A stretch of DNA of 36,386 nucleotides from contig CANHVY010000037.1 of NCBI GenBank assembly GCA_947464185.1, forward strand, positions 1 through 36,386, read 5' to 3'. The position numbers and the translations under genes are program-made. The notes beneath the pieces are model-generated. The model saw only the letters and a list, made by a program, of their open reading frames with translations. It made no database searches and had not been told where the DNA came from. Origin of the DNA: Burkholderiales bacterium. GTDB taxonomy: Bacteria > Pseudomonadota > Gammaproteobacteria > Burkholderiales > Burkholderiaceae_C. The first letter of the stretch is position 1; each line of letters begins with the position of its first letter. This document shows, piece after piece, positions 9,154-17,919 of this stretch.

Positions 9154-9842
9154 CAGCTGGCGCTCCCGCGGCTGCCGTACCCCAGGCGCATCAGGTGGGG
9201 CACCATGCGCTCGACGGCGAGTTCCATCCCCAGGCGAAAGTTCTCCACCCGGGCGCGAAAGTAGCGGTGGAACATCAGGGCGGGGATGGCGATGATCAGC
9301 CCGAAGGCGGTGTTGTAGAGAGCGATGGAGATGCCGTGCGCCAGTTGCTGCGGGTTCTGGCCGCCAGAGGCCGGGGCTTGGGATGCGAAGATCTCGATCA
9401 TGCCCACCACCGTGCCGAGCAAGCCCAGCAGTGGAGCCGACGTGGCGATGGTGCCCAGCGCATTGAGGTAGCGATCCAGGCGGTGAACAGCTTCCCGGCC
9501 CGCGTTCTCAAAGGCTTGTCGCAGGTTCTGTTCGTTCAGGCGTGGGTCGGCGAGTACAGCCCTGAAGCCGGCAGCAAGAATGCCGCCCAGCACCGAACTG
9601 GTGGACAGCTTGTCGACCACGTCGGCAGGAGGTATGGAGCGTCGGGAGACCGCGATGACTTCATCCACCAGCGTGGGCGGCAGCACCTGGCGTGCGCGCA
9701 GGCTGTTGAAGCGCTCGAAGATCAAGGCCAGCGCCACTACCGAGCACAGGATGAGAGGCCAGATGGGCCAGCCGGCCGCTTGTATGATGGAAATCAAAGG
9801 GATGCCTGTGGAATGACATGCATCTGCCGGCACGTGCATCAC
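9153..9842 (-). CDS. exbB: MotA/TolQ/ExbB proton channel family protein
   Basis: This inner-membrane protein partners with the adjacent ExbD. It has three hydrophobic segments, at about residues 17-37, 125-150 and 168-190, with the family-typical stretches LGTIATSAPLLGLLGTVVGMIEIF and LYNTAFGLIIAIPALMFHRYF. The frame from ATG 9842 gives 229 residues, but family members usually start right before SIIQAAGWPIWPL. A TTG at 9797 would give that form, so the first 15 residues are doubtful. It is the first gene of the minus-strand run that continues to SDR. Confidence 0.93.
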   Translation of the reverse strand: MMHVPADACHSTGIPLISIIQAAGWPIWPLILCSVVALALIFERFNSLRARQVLPPTLVDEVIAVSRRSIPPADVVDKLSTSSVLGGILAAGFRAVLADPRLNEQNLRQAFENAGREAVHRLDRYLNALGTIATSAPLLGLLGTVVGMIEIFASQAPASGGQNPQQLAHGISIALYNTAFGLIIAIPALMFHRYFRARVENFRLGMELAVERMVPHLMRLGYGSRGSAS

Positions 9843-9956
9843 AGGCGAACAGCCCGCCGCTCACGAAGTGGCTTACCAGCAGTCGGCTGGATTATGTCCG
9901 ATGCCCCTGGCGCGCAAGGCTGTTGGCGCCAGTTCTGCCGGGGGCATGGTGCGGGC

Positions 9957-9979
9957 TTGTGGATATCTTTGTGGATATC
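9957..9979 (+). repeat. tandem DnaA-box-like repeats in a non-coding gap
   Basis: TTGTGGATATC occurs twice in direct orientation (9957-9967 and 9969-9979), 12 nt start to start. Each contains TGTGGATAT, one mismatch from the DnaA-box complement TGTGGATAA. A third near match, TGTGGATGA, is at 10134-10142. They lie in the gap between exbB and xseA (9843-10175), in which I see no convincing gene. DnaA binding is inference. Confidence 0.35.
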
Positions 9980-10175
9980 CGGTCGGCGCCAAGGCTTCAG
10001 CGAGATGCGCGTCCCGAACTACGGCCTGCAATTTCAATGCAACTCCCGAAAAAACAATGCGTGACAAAGACTTGCACGACAGCATGAAGCCTGCGGGGAT
10101 GAAACCGGCTGTGGGGCCGCATGAAATCGAGCCTGTGGATGACCGGGCCCATCGTGACAAGGCTTGGCAGGCCTT

Positions 10176-11513
10176 ATGGCCCTGATGGACGGCACGGATC
10201 GGCGCCCCATGGATCGCACCTGGAGTGTTGCGGCGCTGCTCCTGGCCATCTCCGATGCCCTCGCGGCGCGGCTGGGCAGCGTGGTGGTTTCGGGGGAGTT
10301 GGCAGGCCTGTCTCGCGCGGCCAGTGGTCACTGCTACTTTTCGCTCAAGGACGCGGACGGCGCGCCTGCGTTGGTGCGCTGCGCCATGTTCAGGCGGGCC
10401 GCCAGTCTGTTGGATTTCGCGCCCGCCGATGGTCAGAAGGTGGAGGTCCGTGGACGCATCGTGGTGTACGAGCCCCGAGGCGAACTGCAATTCGTGGTCG
10501 AGTCCATGCGGCGTCAGGGGGCGGGCTCGCTGTACGAAGAGTTCCTGAGGCTGAAGGCCCGGCTTGAGGCGGCCGGCTTGTTCAGCCCGCAGCGACGGCG
10601 TGCGCTGCCTGCGTTTCCGCGGGTGCTGGGGGTGGTGTCTTCGCTGGGCGCAGCGGCTTTGCAAGATGTGCTGAGCGCCCTGGCGCGCCGGGCGCCGCAG
10701 GTACGCGTGGTGGTGTATCCCTGTCTGGTTCAGGGCAGCGATGCGCCACCGTCCATCGTGGAATCGCTGCGCCGCGCCGCCGAACACGGCCAGGCCGACA
10801 CCCTCTTGCTGGTCCGCGGCGGGGGCTCGCTGGAGGACCTCTGGGCCTTCAACGATGAGCGGGTGGTGCGGGCGGTGGCGGCCTCGCCCATTCCGGTGGT
10901 CTGTGGAGTGGGGCACGAAACCGATGTCACACTCAGTGACCTGGCGGCCGATCTTCGCGCCCCCACGCCCACCGCGGCGGCGGAACTGGCCGCCCCTGTC
11001 CGCGAGGATTTGCTGGAGCGACAGCAGTCCGCGCAGCATCGACTCTCCAGGGCGTGCCTGCGCAGCCTGGAGCGCCAGGCTCAGCGGCTGGACTTGCTGG
11101 CAGAACGCGCGCAGCGGCCGCGCCAGGCGCTGGCTTCTTGTCGCCAACGGCTGGATGCCCTGGAGTCAAGGTTGGGTCTCGGGTTACGGTCGCGGTGCAC
11201 CCAGGAACTACTGAGGGCACGAGGCCTGGAATCCCGTTGGCGCCGGGCCCTGGCGGCGACAGTGGAGCATCGGCAATGGCGATTGCAGGCTTTGGCCACC
11301 CGCCTGGAGGCGGTGAATCCCCGGGGGGTGCTCAAGCGGGGTTATGCCTGGGTGGCGCGCCCGGATGGCCGGCCGGTGACCCAAGCGGGGGCTCTGCGCT
11401 GTGGTGATCCCATAGACGCCGTCTTCGATGACGGGCAGGTGAGGGCCAGGGTGGAGTTCGTCGAAGGAGGTCCTGTCGATGATGCTTCACCCCGCCATCG
11501 CGATGTGAACTGA
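10176..11513 (+). CDS. xseA: exodeoxyribonuclease VII large subunit
   Basis: XseA is the catalytic and DNA-binding subunit of exonuclease VII, which degrades single-stranded DNA. The protein has an N-terminal OB fold (VVVSGELAGLSRAASGHCYFSLKD), then the catalytic domain with GVVSSLGAAALQDVL, LLVRGGGSLEDLWAFNDE and GVGHETDVTLSDLAADLRAPTPTAAAE. A long coiled-coil arm follows, and the C-terminal LKRGYAWV segment is intact. Starts at 10164 (TTG), 10176, 10185 and 10209 are possible. The family N-terminus would fit 10209 (MDRTWSVAALL); 10176 has the better upstream GGCAGG. No xseB is present nearby. Confidence 0.95.
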   Translation: MALMDGTDRRPMDRTWSVAALLLAISDALAARLGSVVVSGELAGLSRAASGHCYFSLKDADGAPALVRCAMFRRAASLLDFAPADGQKVEVRGRIVVYEPRGELQFVVESMRRQGAGSLYEEFLRLKARLEAAGLFSPQRRRALPAFPRVLGVVSSLGAAALQDVLSALARRAPQVRVVVYPCLVQGSDAPPSIVESLRRAAEHGQADTLLLVRGGGSLEDLWAFNDERVVRAVAASPIPVVCGVGHETDVTLSDLAADLRAPTPTAAAELAAPVREDLLERQQSAQHRLSRACLRSLERQAQRLDLLAERAQRPRQALASCRQRLDALESRLGLGLRSRCTQELLRARGLESRWRRALAATVEHRQWRLQALATRLEAVNPRGVLKRGYAWVARPDGRPVTQAGALRCGDPIDAVFDDGQVRARVEFVEGGPVDDASPRHRDVN

Positions 11514-11545
11514 GCACCCGCCGCACGCGTCTCGTGGGGCCTGCC

Positions 11546-11551
11546 TACAAT
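11546..11551 (+). promoter_or_regulatory. putative -10 element for sodB
   Basis: TACAAT matches the sigma-70 -10 consensus at 5 of 6 positions. It would give a leader of about 105 nt before sodB. No good -35 element lies at the expected distance. Confidence 0.35.
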
Positions 11552-11662
11552 TCGCCGCGATAGGTGTGACGCCCGGATCTCCAAGGCTTCGTGGCGCCCT
11601 GAACGCCTCCTGTCAGGCTCGCAGCCTGTCTCCCCTTCACCACTGCAAACACGAGGAACCTC

Positions 11663-12244
11663 ATGGAACACTCCCTTCCTGCTCTGCCTTTCGCCATTGA
11701 CGCCCTGGCACCTCACTACAGCCGCGAAACCCTGGAGTTCCACCACGGCAAGCACCACAACGCCTATGTGGTGAACCTGAACAACCTTCAGAAGGGCACC
11801 GAGTTCGAGTCCATGACGCTCGAAGAGATCATCAAGAAGTCCTCGGGCGGCGTCTACAACAACGCTGCCCAGATCTGGAATCACACCTTCTTCTGGAACT
11901 GCATGAAGCCCGAAGGCGGTGGCGAGCCCCATGGCGCGCTGGCTGCGGCCATCCAGGCCAAGTGGGGCTCTTACGCGGCTTTCCGCGAGGCCTTCGTGAA
12001 GTCGGCCGTCGGCAATTTCGGCTCGGGCTGGACGTGGCTGGTGAAGAAGGCCGATGGCACCGTGGACATCGTCAACACCGGCGCCGCAGGCACGCCGCTG
12101 ACCACGGCTGACACCGCCTTGCTGACCGTTGACGTGTGGGAACACGCCTACTACATCGACTACCGCAACCTGCGCCAGAAGTTCGTCGAGACTTTCCTGG
12201 ACAAGCTGGTAAACTGGGGCTTTGCCGAGAAGAACTTCGGCTGA
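11663..12244 (+). CDS. sodB: superoxide dismutase (Fe type)
   Basis: The 193-residue enzyme converts superoxide to hydrogen peroxide and oxygen in the cytoplasm. Metal ligands are His27, His74, Asp157 and His161 (DVWEHAYY). Gln70 in NNAAQIWNH, together with the overall pattern, marks the iron rather than the manganese form. The length and start are standard, and AGGAACCTC ahead of the ATG holds the ribosome site. A strong terminator follows directly at 12267-12290, so it is probably a single-gene transcript. Confidence 0.97.
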   Translation: MEHSLPALPFAIDALAPHYSRETLEFHHGKHHNAYVVNLNNLQKGTEFESMTLEEIIKKSSGGVYNNAAQIWNHTFFWNCMKPEGGGEPHGALAAAIQAKWGSYAAFREAFVKSAVGNFGSGWTWLVKKADGTVDIVNTGAAGTPLTTADTALLTVDVWEHAYYIDYRNLRQKFVETFLDKLVNWGFAEKNFG

Positions 12245-12266
12245 ACGCTTGGTTGACGTACTCGAC

Positions 12267-12290
12267 AAAGGCCGGCATCGCCGGCCTTTT
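12267..12290 (+). terminator. bidirectional intrinsic terminator between sodB and DUF192 gene
   Basis: A perfect 10-bp stem AAAGGCCGGC / GCCGGCCTTT has a 3-nt loop (ATC) and ends in TTTT on the plus strand. The A-rich left arm gives a T-run on the minus strand too, so it can serve both convergent genes. Confidence 0.85.
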
Positions 12291-12331
12291 CAGTTATGGG
12301 CCGCGAAACCCGTGCTTTCAGGGCTTGAACG

Positions 12332-12865
12332 TCAGGGCTTGAACGGCGGACCCTTGAGCCGGAACCCCGGCTTGATGGCGCGCTTGGAGAACCAGCCCTG
12401 GTTCATCTCCAGCGCATAGCGCACGGGCTTTTCCGAACAATGGGAGGCCTCGGACCTGGGCTTCATCTCCGCGATGTTGACCACCGTGCCGTCGTCCTCG
12501 ATGAAGGCGATGGAAAGTGGCAGCAGGGTGTTCTTCATCCAGAAGCAGCGTGGCGACACGTCGTCGAAGACGAACAACATCCCCTCATGGGTGGCCATCT
12601 CGGTGCGCATCATCATGCCGGTCTGCTGCTGTTCAGGCGTGCGCGCCACCTCCGCCACGATGTTGTGCATGCCTGCCTGCAGTTGCACCGTCGGCAGTCG
12701 AGGCTGCGGGATCTGCTGGGCCCAGACCGGCCCGCAAAGAGTCAGACCCATGATGAACTGAAGCAGCAGGCCTCGCAACCGGGCGCCCGTGCCGCCGTGC
12801 TCGGCCAGCGCTGAAACTGCCCATCGCGGCATGAGGGGGCTCCATGAATGCTTGACGCAGGTCAT
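12332..12865 (-). CDS. DUF192 family secreted protein
   Basis: The protein is up to 177 residues long. A hydrophobic stretch, LLLQFIMGLTLCGPVWA, followed by QQ looks like a signal peptide cut near residue 50, so the mature protein should be periplasmic. The DUF192 domain follows (VARTPEQQQTGMMMRTEM, GMLFVFDDVSPRCFWMKNTLLPLSIAFIEDDGTVVNI). The domain's biochemical role is unknown to me. The start may be Met12 (MPRWAVS) rather than Met1, since the first codon overlaps an FNR-like box for the divergent ccoI gene. Confidence 0.88.
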   Translation of the reverse strand: MTCVKHSWSPLMPRWAVSALAEHGGTGARLRGLLLQFIMGLTLCGPVWAQQIPQPRLPTVQLQAGMHNIVAEVARTPEQQQTGMMMRTEMATHEGMLFVFDDVSPRCFWMKNTLLPLSIAFIEDDGTVVNIAEMKPRSEASHCSEKPVRYALEMNQGWFSKRAIKPGFRLKGPPFKP

Positions 12866-12893
12866 GTGGTGAGTGAGAGTGATCGCGCATCAT
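12852..12893 (+). promoter_or_regulatory. possible FNR-dependent promoter of ccoI
   Basis: TTGACGCAGGTCAT at 12852-12865 matches 8 of 10 informative bases of the FNR box TTGATnnnnATCAA. A -10-like CATCAT lies at 12888-12893, the spacing expected of a class II FNR promoter. Transcription would then begin near 12900, after the ATG at 12895, which would favour the later CcoI start at 12979. Confidence 0.35.
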
Positions 12894-12894
12894 T

Positions 12895-15327
12895 ATGGAA
12901 CCGTCTCTTTCAGGACCTCGCAGCGCCCCGATACCTGCCCGGCCGACTGCGCCGCCGGTACCTACTGCTTCCTACTGCATGAGTTCCACCGAAGCTCTTC
13001 CGGCTGGTATGGCCTGCGCGCCTGCGCTCGCGCGTCGCATGGAGGTTCTCGCCGCGGTGGACGAGCCGGAAGAGGTGGCGCGTTTCACGCGGTGGCAAAG
13101 CGACGCCGCTGGTGCGCGCATCGGGGTGTCGTCATTTCAGTTGTCGGGCATGCACTGCGCTGCCTGCGCGGGCATCATCGAGCAGGCAGTTGCCGGCCTG
13201 GAGGGCGTGCAAGAGGTACGGGTCAGTGCCAGCGCGCAGCGGGCCACTGTTCACTGGGATCCTGCGCGCACGCGTCCTTCGCAGCTTATCGAGGCGGTCC
13301 GGCGTGCGGGCTACGAAGCGGCGCCCGATGCCGCGGTGGCCGCACGCGAACTGCGGCGCCAGGAGCACCGCCACACCCTGTGGAGGCTGTTCGTTTCGGG
13401 CTTCCTGGCCATGCAGGTCATGATGATGGCCACCCCTTCCTACGTGGCGGCCCCGGGCGAGCTGAGCGACGACCTGAGGCAGTTGCTGAACTGGGGCAGT
13501 TGGATCCTTTCGGTGCCGGTGTTGTGGTTTGCCGGCATGCCTTTCCTGCGCGGTGCCTGGTTCTCGCTTCGTTCGCGGCGCATGGGCATGGATGTGCCCG
13601 TGGCCCTGGGCCTGCTGGTGACTTTCATCGCCAGCACCGCATCCACTTTCGACCCCGCGGGCCCTTTTGGTCCGGAGGTGTACTTCGACTCCCTGACCAT
13701 GTTCCTGGCCTTTCTGTGGCTCGGGCGCTTCCTGGAGATGCGGTCCCGCCACCGGGCCGCCGAGCGTCTGGAATCCACGGCGGCCTCCATGCCGCAGACG
13801 GCCTTGCGGGTGTCGGGCGACGGCACCACGGAGCAGTTGAGCGTGCATCGGCTTCAGGTGGGGGACCGGGTGCGGGTGCCCCGAGGCGGGGTCGTGCCGG
13901 CCGACGGCGAGTTGCTGGGCGATGGTGCTGACGTTTCCGAGGCGCTGATCACCGGTGAGTCTGCCGCCGTGGCGCGCCGCAGGGGAGAAGGCCTTTGGGC
14001 AGGCAGCCTCAACCTGGGGGTTCCCTTCGACATGCAGGTGGCCAGACTTGGGGCTGACACCCGCCACGACGCCATCGTGGCCCTGATGCGCGAGGCGTTG
14101 TCATCCCGTCCGGCCTCGGTGCGTCTGGCTGATCGATGGGCGGGGCCCTTCCTGTGGGCGGTGCTCGTGCTGGCGGCGCTGGCCGGCCTGGCCTGGTGGA
14201 TCATCGAGCCGGCACGCGCCTTGTGGGTGGTGGTGGCGGTGCTGATCGTGACTTGCCCCTGTGCGCTGTCACTGGCCACGCCTTCCACCCTGGTCGCGGC
14301 GGCTGGCGGTCTGGCACGGCGTGGGGTGCTGCTGCGCCGCCTGGACACCTTGGAGGCCATGTCCGGCGTACAGCAGGTGTTCCTGGACAAGACGGGCACC
14401 TTGACCGAAGACCGCTTGGAGTTGCGCGACGTGCACTTGCTGGACCTGGCCGTGGTGGCCACGGAGCGCGAAGCGCTGGAGATTGCCGCCAGCCTTGCGG
14501 CTTGGTCGGCTCACCCCTTGTCCCGTGCGCTGGTGCAGGCGCTGGCCCTGGAGCATGCCCGAGGCGCCCAGCAGCTACCCCGCGATGCAGAAGCCTCTGT
14601 CTGGACAGGGCTGCAGGAAACCCCCGGCGCTGGGCTTCAGGCCCTGGATGCTCAGGGCAGGGCCTGGCGCCTGGGGTCTCCTGCATGGGCGTTGGGTGGT
14701 GGCGATGCAGGAACGAGTTCCCTGGGCGGTTTGCGAGCAGGGGGTCAGCACGGGGTGGTGTTGTCCTGCCAGGGCCGGTCCGTCGCTGCCTTTGGCTTCG
14801 AGGAGTTCATGCGCGGTGGTGCGCAGGACGCGGTGCTGAGCCTGCGCAGAGCCGGGCTGCGCTTGTCATTGTTGTCGGGTGACAGCAGGGTGCGAGTCCA
14901 GGCCTTGGCGGAGCGACTGGGGCTGCAGGCCTGCGAGGCGGGGCTGTCTCCCGAGGACAAATTGTCCATGTTGAAGCAGGCCCAGGCCGCTGGCCTGCGC
15001 AGCGCCATGGTGGGCGACGGCTTGAACGATGCCCCCGTGCTGGCGGCCGCCGACGTGTCGGTGGCCATGGGACACGGCGCGCTCGCTGCACGGGAAGGAG
15101 CGGACGCCGTCATCGTGTCTGGTCGCCTTGACGCGCTGGCGGACTTTCACCGCACCGCACGTCGCACCATGCGCATCGTGCGCCAAAACCTGTCCTGGGC
15201 CGTGGCCTACAACGCGATCTGCATCCCCTTGGCCCTGGTCGGATGGATGCCCCCTTGGGCTGCCGGTCTGGGCATGGCCGGCAGCTCACTGCTGGTGATG
15301 CTCAACGCTCAGCGCGCAGGTTCGTAA
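12895..15327 (+). CDS. ccoI: cbb3 oxidase copper-transporting P-type ATPase CcoI
   Basis: CcoI is a P1B copper pump in the inner membrane needed to mature cbb3 oxidase. The protein has an N-terminal metal-binding domain with GMHCAAC (Cys88 and Cys91), about eight membrane helices, the actuator motif TGES, the transmembrane metal site Cys454-Pro-Cys456, the phosphorylation site Asp498 in DKTGT, and the hinge GDGLNDAP. It lies 36 nt before ccoS and leads the cbb3 locus. The frame from 12895 gives 810 residues, but the first 28 are poorly ordered and ATG 12979 (MSSTEALPAG) may be the true start. Confidence 0.93.
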   Translation: MEPSLSGPRSAPIPARPTAPPVPTASYCMSSTEALPAGMACAPALARRMEVLAAVDEPEEVARFTRWQSDAAGARIGVSSFQLSGMHCAACAGIIEQAVAGLEGVQEVRVSASAQRATVHWDPARTRPSQLIEAVRRAGYEAAPDAAVAARELRRQEHRHTLWRLFVSGFLAMQVMMMATPSYVAAPGELSDDLRQLLNWGSWILSVPVLWFAGMPFLRGAWFSLRSRRMGMDVPVALGLLVTFIASTASTFDPAGPFGPEVYFDSLTMFLAFLWLGRFLEMRSRHRAAERLESTAASMPQTALRVSGDGTTEQLSVHRLQVGDRVRVPRGGVVPADGELLGDGADVSEALITGESAAVARRRGEGLWAGSLNLGVPFDMQVARLGADTRHDAIVALMREALSSRPASVRLADRWAGPFLWAVLVLAALAGLAWWIIEPARALWVVVAVLIVTCPCALSLATPSTLVAAAGGLARRGVLLRRLDTLEAMSGVQQVFLDKTGTLTEDRLELRDVHLLDLAVVATEREALEIAASLAAWSAHPLSRALVQALALEHARGAQQLPRDAEASVWTGLQETPGAGLQALDAQGRAWRLGSPAWALGGGDAGTSSLGGLRAGGQHGVVLSCQGRSVAAFGFEEFMRGGAQDAVLSLRRAGLRLSLLSGDSRVRVQALAERLGLQACEAGLSPEDKLSMLKQAQAAGLRSAMVGDGLNDAPVLAAADVSVAMGHGALAAREGADAVIVSGRLDALADFHRTARRTMRIVRQNLSWAVAYNAICIPLALVGWMPPWAAGLGMAGSSLLVMLNAQRAGS

Positions 15328-15363
15328 GCCTCGTGCCGGTCTGAACCCCGAAGTTCCACCCCC

Positions 15364-15570
15364 ATGGACATCCTCTTCCTGTTGATTCCACTGTCGGCTG
15401 TGCTGGTGCTGGGCATCGTGGCGGTGTTCGGCTGGGCTGTGCACGGCGGACAGTTCGACGACCTGGAGCGCGAGGGCCAGCGTCTTATCGTTGAAGACCC
15501 GGAAGCGCTTGATGAAGGTCAAGCCTCCAGCGAGGCTGCACCGCAACAATCCTCCAGAAGGCCCGAATAG
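15364..15570 (+). CDS. ccoS: cbb3-type cytochrome oxidase assembly protein CcoS
   Basis: The 68-residue protein has one transmembrane helix at about 3-26 (ILFLLIPLSAVLVLGIVAVFGWAV) followed by the CcoS signature QFDDLEREGQRLIVED. CcoS is required for insertion of heme and copper into cbb3 oxidase. Its C-terminal tail past residue 48 is low-complexity and contains, at DNA level, the predicted FNR box for ccoN. The tail may thus be kept partly for its regulatory DNA. Confidence 0.92.
   Translation: MDILFLLIPLSAVLVLGIVAVFGWAVHGGQFDDLEREGQRLIVEDPEALDEGQASSEAAPQQSSRRPE
15509..15550 (+). promoter_or_regulatory. FNR box and -10 element driving ccoNOQP (inside ccoS)
   Basis: TTGATGAAGGTCAA at 15509-15522 matches 9 of 10 informative bases of the FNR/Anr consensus TTGATnnnnATCAA. 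A -10 hexamer AACAAT (4 of 6) lies at 15545-15550. If the box is centred at -41.5, the start of transcription falls near 15557, about 113 nt before the ccoN ATG. The fnr gene itself lies about 5 kb downstream. Confidence 0.65.
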
Positions 15571-15669
15571 CGGGCCTCAGCGCCCCTCACAGGGCGCTGG
15601 TGCCGGGCGATATCGAGAACTCGCCAGGCGGCACGAGGTGGCATCTCGGCTGAGGGCAGGAGGATCTTG

Positions 15670-17112
15670 ATGAAGTCTGATCAGCGCGGCGCAAGCGTCG
15701 CCTATTTCGACACGCCGGTTCGGTGGTTCGCACTTGCGGCAGTGCTGTGGGGTGTGGTGGGCATGCTGGTGGGGGTGATCATCGCCGCCCAGCTGGCCTG
15801 GCCGGAACTCAACCTGGGCATTCCCTGGTTGAGCTACGGACGCTTGCGGCCGCTGCACACCAACGCCGTCATCTTTGCCTTCGGGGGGTGCGTGCTGTTC
15901 GCCACGGCGTACCACGTGGTGCAGCGCACGGGTCAGACCAGGCTGTTTGCGCCGGGCCTGGCCATGTTCACCTTCTGGGGCTGGCAACTGGTCATCGTGC
16001 TGGCGGCCATCACGCTGCCTCTGGGAATCACCTCCAGCAAGGAGTACGCCGAACTGGAGTGGCCTATCGATCTGCTGATCGCTGTGGTCTGGGTGGCCTT
16101 CGCGGTGGTGTTCTTTGGCACCGTGGGCACGCGCAAGGTGCGGCACATCTACGTGGCCAACTGGTTCTTCGGCGCCTTCATCATCGCCGTGGCCTTGCTG
16201 CACATCGTCAACAGTGCCGCCATCCCGGTGAGCCTGACCAAGAGCTACTCGGCCTATGCGGGCGTGCAGGACGCCATGGTGCAGTGGTGGTATGGCCACA
16301 ACGCCGTGGGCTTCTTCCTGACCGCCGGCTTCCTCGGGATGATGTATTACTACATCCCCAAGAAGGCCGAGCGTCCGGTGTACAGCTACCGCCTGTCCAT
16401 CGTGCACTTCTGGGCCCTGATCTTCACCTACATGTGGGCAGGCCCTCACCACCTGCACTACACCGCCTTGCCGGACTGGGCGCAGTCCATCGGCATGATC
16501 TTCTCGCTGGTGCTGCTGGCGCCCAGTTGGGGCGGCATGATCAACGGGATCATGACGCTGTCGGGCGCCTGGCACAAGCTGCGTGACGACCCGATCCTGA
16601 AGTTCCTCATCGTGTCGCTGTCGTTTTACGGCATGTCCACCTTCGAGGGGCCGATGATGTCGATCAAGACGGTCAACGCCCTGAGCCACTACACGGATTG
16701 GACGGTAGGCCACGTGCACTCCGGCGCGCTGGGCTGGGTGGGTCTGATCTCGATGGGCTCGCTGTACTACCTGATTCCCCGCATGTACGGCCGCAAGCAG
16801 ATGTTCAGCGTCAAGGCCATCGAGCTGCACTTCTGGATCGCCACCATCGGCATCGTGCTGTACATCGCTGCGATGTGGATCGCCGGTGTCATGCAGGGTT
16901 TGATGTGGCGCGCGGTCAACCCCGATGGCACGCTGGTCTACAGCTTCGTGGAGAGCGTGAAGGCCACCTATCCCTTCTACGTGATCCGTCTGCTGGGCGG
17001 TGTGCTGTACCTGTCGGGCATGTTGTTGATGGCCTGGAACGTGGTGATGACGGTGCGCTCGGGGCGTCCTGAAGTGGCGCAGGTGCCGGCGGTGAACGTG
17101 GCGCACGCCTGA
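15670..17112 (+). CDS. ccoN: cytochrome c oxidase cbb3-type, subunit I
   Basis: CcoN is the catalytic subunit of the high-affinity cbb3 oxidase, an inner-membrane protein of about 12 helices. Heme-b ligands are His63 (RPLHTNAV) and His350. The heme-b3 ligand is His348 ([10 protein letters not shown]). CuB ligands are His210 ([10 protein letters not shown]), His260 and His261 (GPHHLHY), and Tyr254 is the expected cross-linked tyrosine. The 480-residue length is normal. The ATG at 15670 is preferred over TTG 15667, with GGCAGGAGG just upstream as a strong ribosome site. It is the first gene of ccoNOQP. Confidence 0.98.
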   Translation: MKSDQRGASVAYFDTPVRWFALAAVLWGVVGMLVGVIIAAQLAWPELNLGIPWLSYGRLRPLHTNAVIFAFGGCVLFATAYHVVQRTGQTRLFAPGLAMFTFWGWQLVIVLAAITLPLGITSSKEYAELEWPIDLLIAVVWVAFAVVFFGTVGTRKVRHIYVANWFFGAFIIAVALLHIVNSAAIPVSLTKSYSAYAGVQDAMVQWWYGHNAVGFFLTAGFLGMMYYYIPKKAERPVYSYRLSIVHFWALIFTYMWAGPHHLHYTALPDWAQSIGMIFSLVLLAPSWGGMINGIMTLSGAWHKLRDDPILKFLIVSLSFYGMSTFEGPMMSIKTVNALSHYTDWTVGHVHSGALGWVGLISMGSLYYLIPRMYGRKQMFSVKAIELHFWIATIGIVLYIAAMWIAGVMQGLMWRAVNPDGTLVYSFVESVKATYPFYVIRLLGGVLYLSGMLLMAWNVVMTVRSGRPEVAQVPAVNVAHA

Positions 17113-17128
17113 GGCAAGGAGAACACAA

Positions 17129-17752
17129 ATGGCTCATTCAAACCAGACCCCCAAAGGCCACGAGCGCATCGAGACCAGCAACTTCCTGATGATCGTGTTG
17201 ATTCTCCTGGCGGTGGCCGTCGGTGGCCTCGTGGAGATCGTGCCGCTGTTCTTCCAGCGCTCCACCACGCAGCCGGTGGAAGGGCTCAAGCCCTATACCG
17301 CTCTGCAGTTGGCCGGGCGTGACGTCTACATCCGCGAGGGTTGCTACAACTGCCACTCCCAGATGATTCGCCCCTTCCGTTCCGAGACCTTGCGGTATGG
17401 GCCTTACTCGAAGGCGGGCGAGTTCGTGTACGACCACCCCTTCCAATGGGGCAGCAAGCGCACGGGCCCTGACCTTCACCGCGTGGGCGGCAAGTACAAC
17501 GACGAGTGGCATCGTCTGCACCTGATCTCACCCCGCTCACTGGTGCCGGAGTCCAACATGCCGGCTTACCCGTGGTTGGAGAACGCGCAGATCGATCCCG
17601 CATCCATGGCGCCCCGGCTGAAGGCTTTGCGCACCTTGGGGGTGCCCTACACGGACGAAGAGGTCAAGGCATCGGGCGAGGCCGTCAAAGGCAAAACCGA
17701 GCTGGATGCGCTGGTGGCCTATCTGCAGGTGCTGGGCACTGCAGTCAAGTGA
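17129..17752 (+). CDS. ccoO: cytochrome c oxidase cbb3-type, subunit II (monoheme)
   Basis: The 207-residue membrane-anchored c-type cytochrome has an N-terminal helix (about 20-42) and the heme site GCYNCH (Cys72, Cys75, His76). Methionines such as that in [12 protein letters not shown] supply the sixth ligand. It passes electrons from CcoP to the CcoN active site. It starts 16 nt after ccoN behind an AAGGAG ribosome site and is followed 8 nt later by ccoQ. Confidence 0.97.
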   Translation: MAHSNQTPKGHERIETSNFLMIVLILLAVAVGGLVEIVPLFFQRSTTQPVEGLKPYTALQLAGRDVYIREGCYNCHSQMIRPFRSETLRYGPYSKAGEFVYDHPFQWGSKRTGPDLHRVGGKYNDEWHRLHLISPRSLVPESNMPAYPWLENAQIDPASMAPRLKALRTLGVPYTDEEVKASGEAVKGKTELDALVAYLQVLGTAVK

Positions 17753-17760
17753 GGTGAATC

Positions 17761-17919
17761 ATGGATATCAATGATCTTCGCAGTGCTGTCACCGTCATCA
17801 GCCTGCTGTTGTTCGTGGCGCTCGTGGCCATCACCATGAAGCGCTCACGGCGCAGCGAATTCGAAGAGGCAGCCCGCCTGCCGTTTGCAGAAGATGTTTC
17901 CCGGGAGGACCGGTCATGA
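17761..17919 (+). CDS. ccoQ: cbb3-type oxidase subunit CcoQ (small membrane subunit)
   Basis: The 52-residue protein has one transmembrane helix (about 9-26, AVTVISLLLFVALVAITM) followed by a basic-acidic tail (KRSRRSEFEEAARLPFAED), the classic CcoQ form. It helps stabilise the oxidase complex. The stop overlaps the ccoP start as ATGA at 17916-17919, so translation is probably coupled. AGGTGA precedes the ATG. Confidence 0.9.
   Translation: MDINDLRSAVTVISLLLFVALVAITMKRSRRSEFEEAARLPFAEDVSREDRS

Noticed and set aside
9873..11147. A 424-codon minus-strand frame across the exbB-xseA gap and xseA
   Set aside because: Its residue composition is that of an antisense shadow (Arg, Gln, His rich) and it overlaps the certain xseA gene.
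15667..15684. TTGATGAAGTCTGATCAG at the ccoN start as an FNR site
   Set aside because: The half-sites are 7 nt apart rather than 4, and it overlaps the start codon; the site at 15509 is a far better match.
15577..17106. A 509-codon open frame on the minus strand opposite ccoN
   Set aside because: It is a mirror of ccoN codon bias, rich in His/Gln/Arg/Asp with no recognisable domains; ccoN on the plus strand has all catalytic residues.
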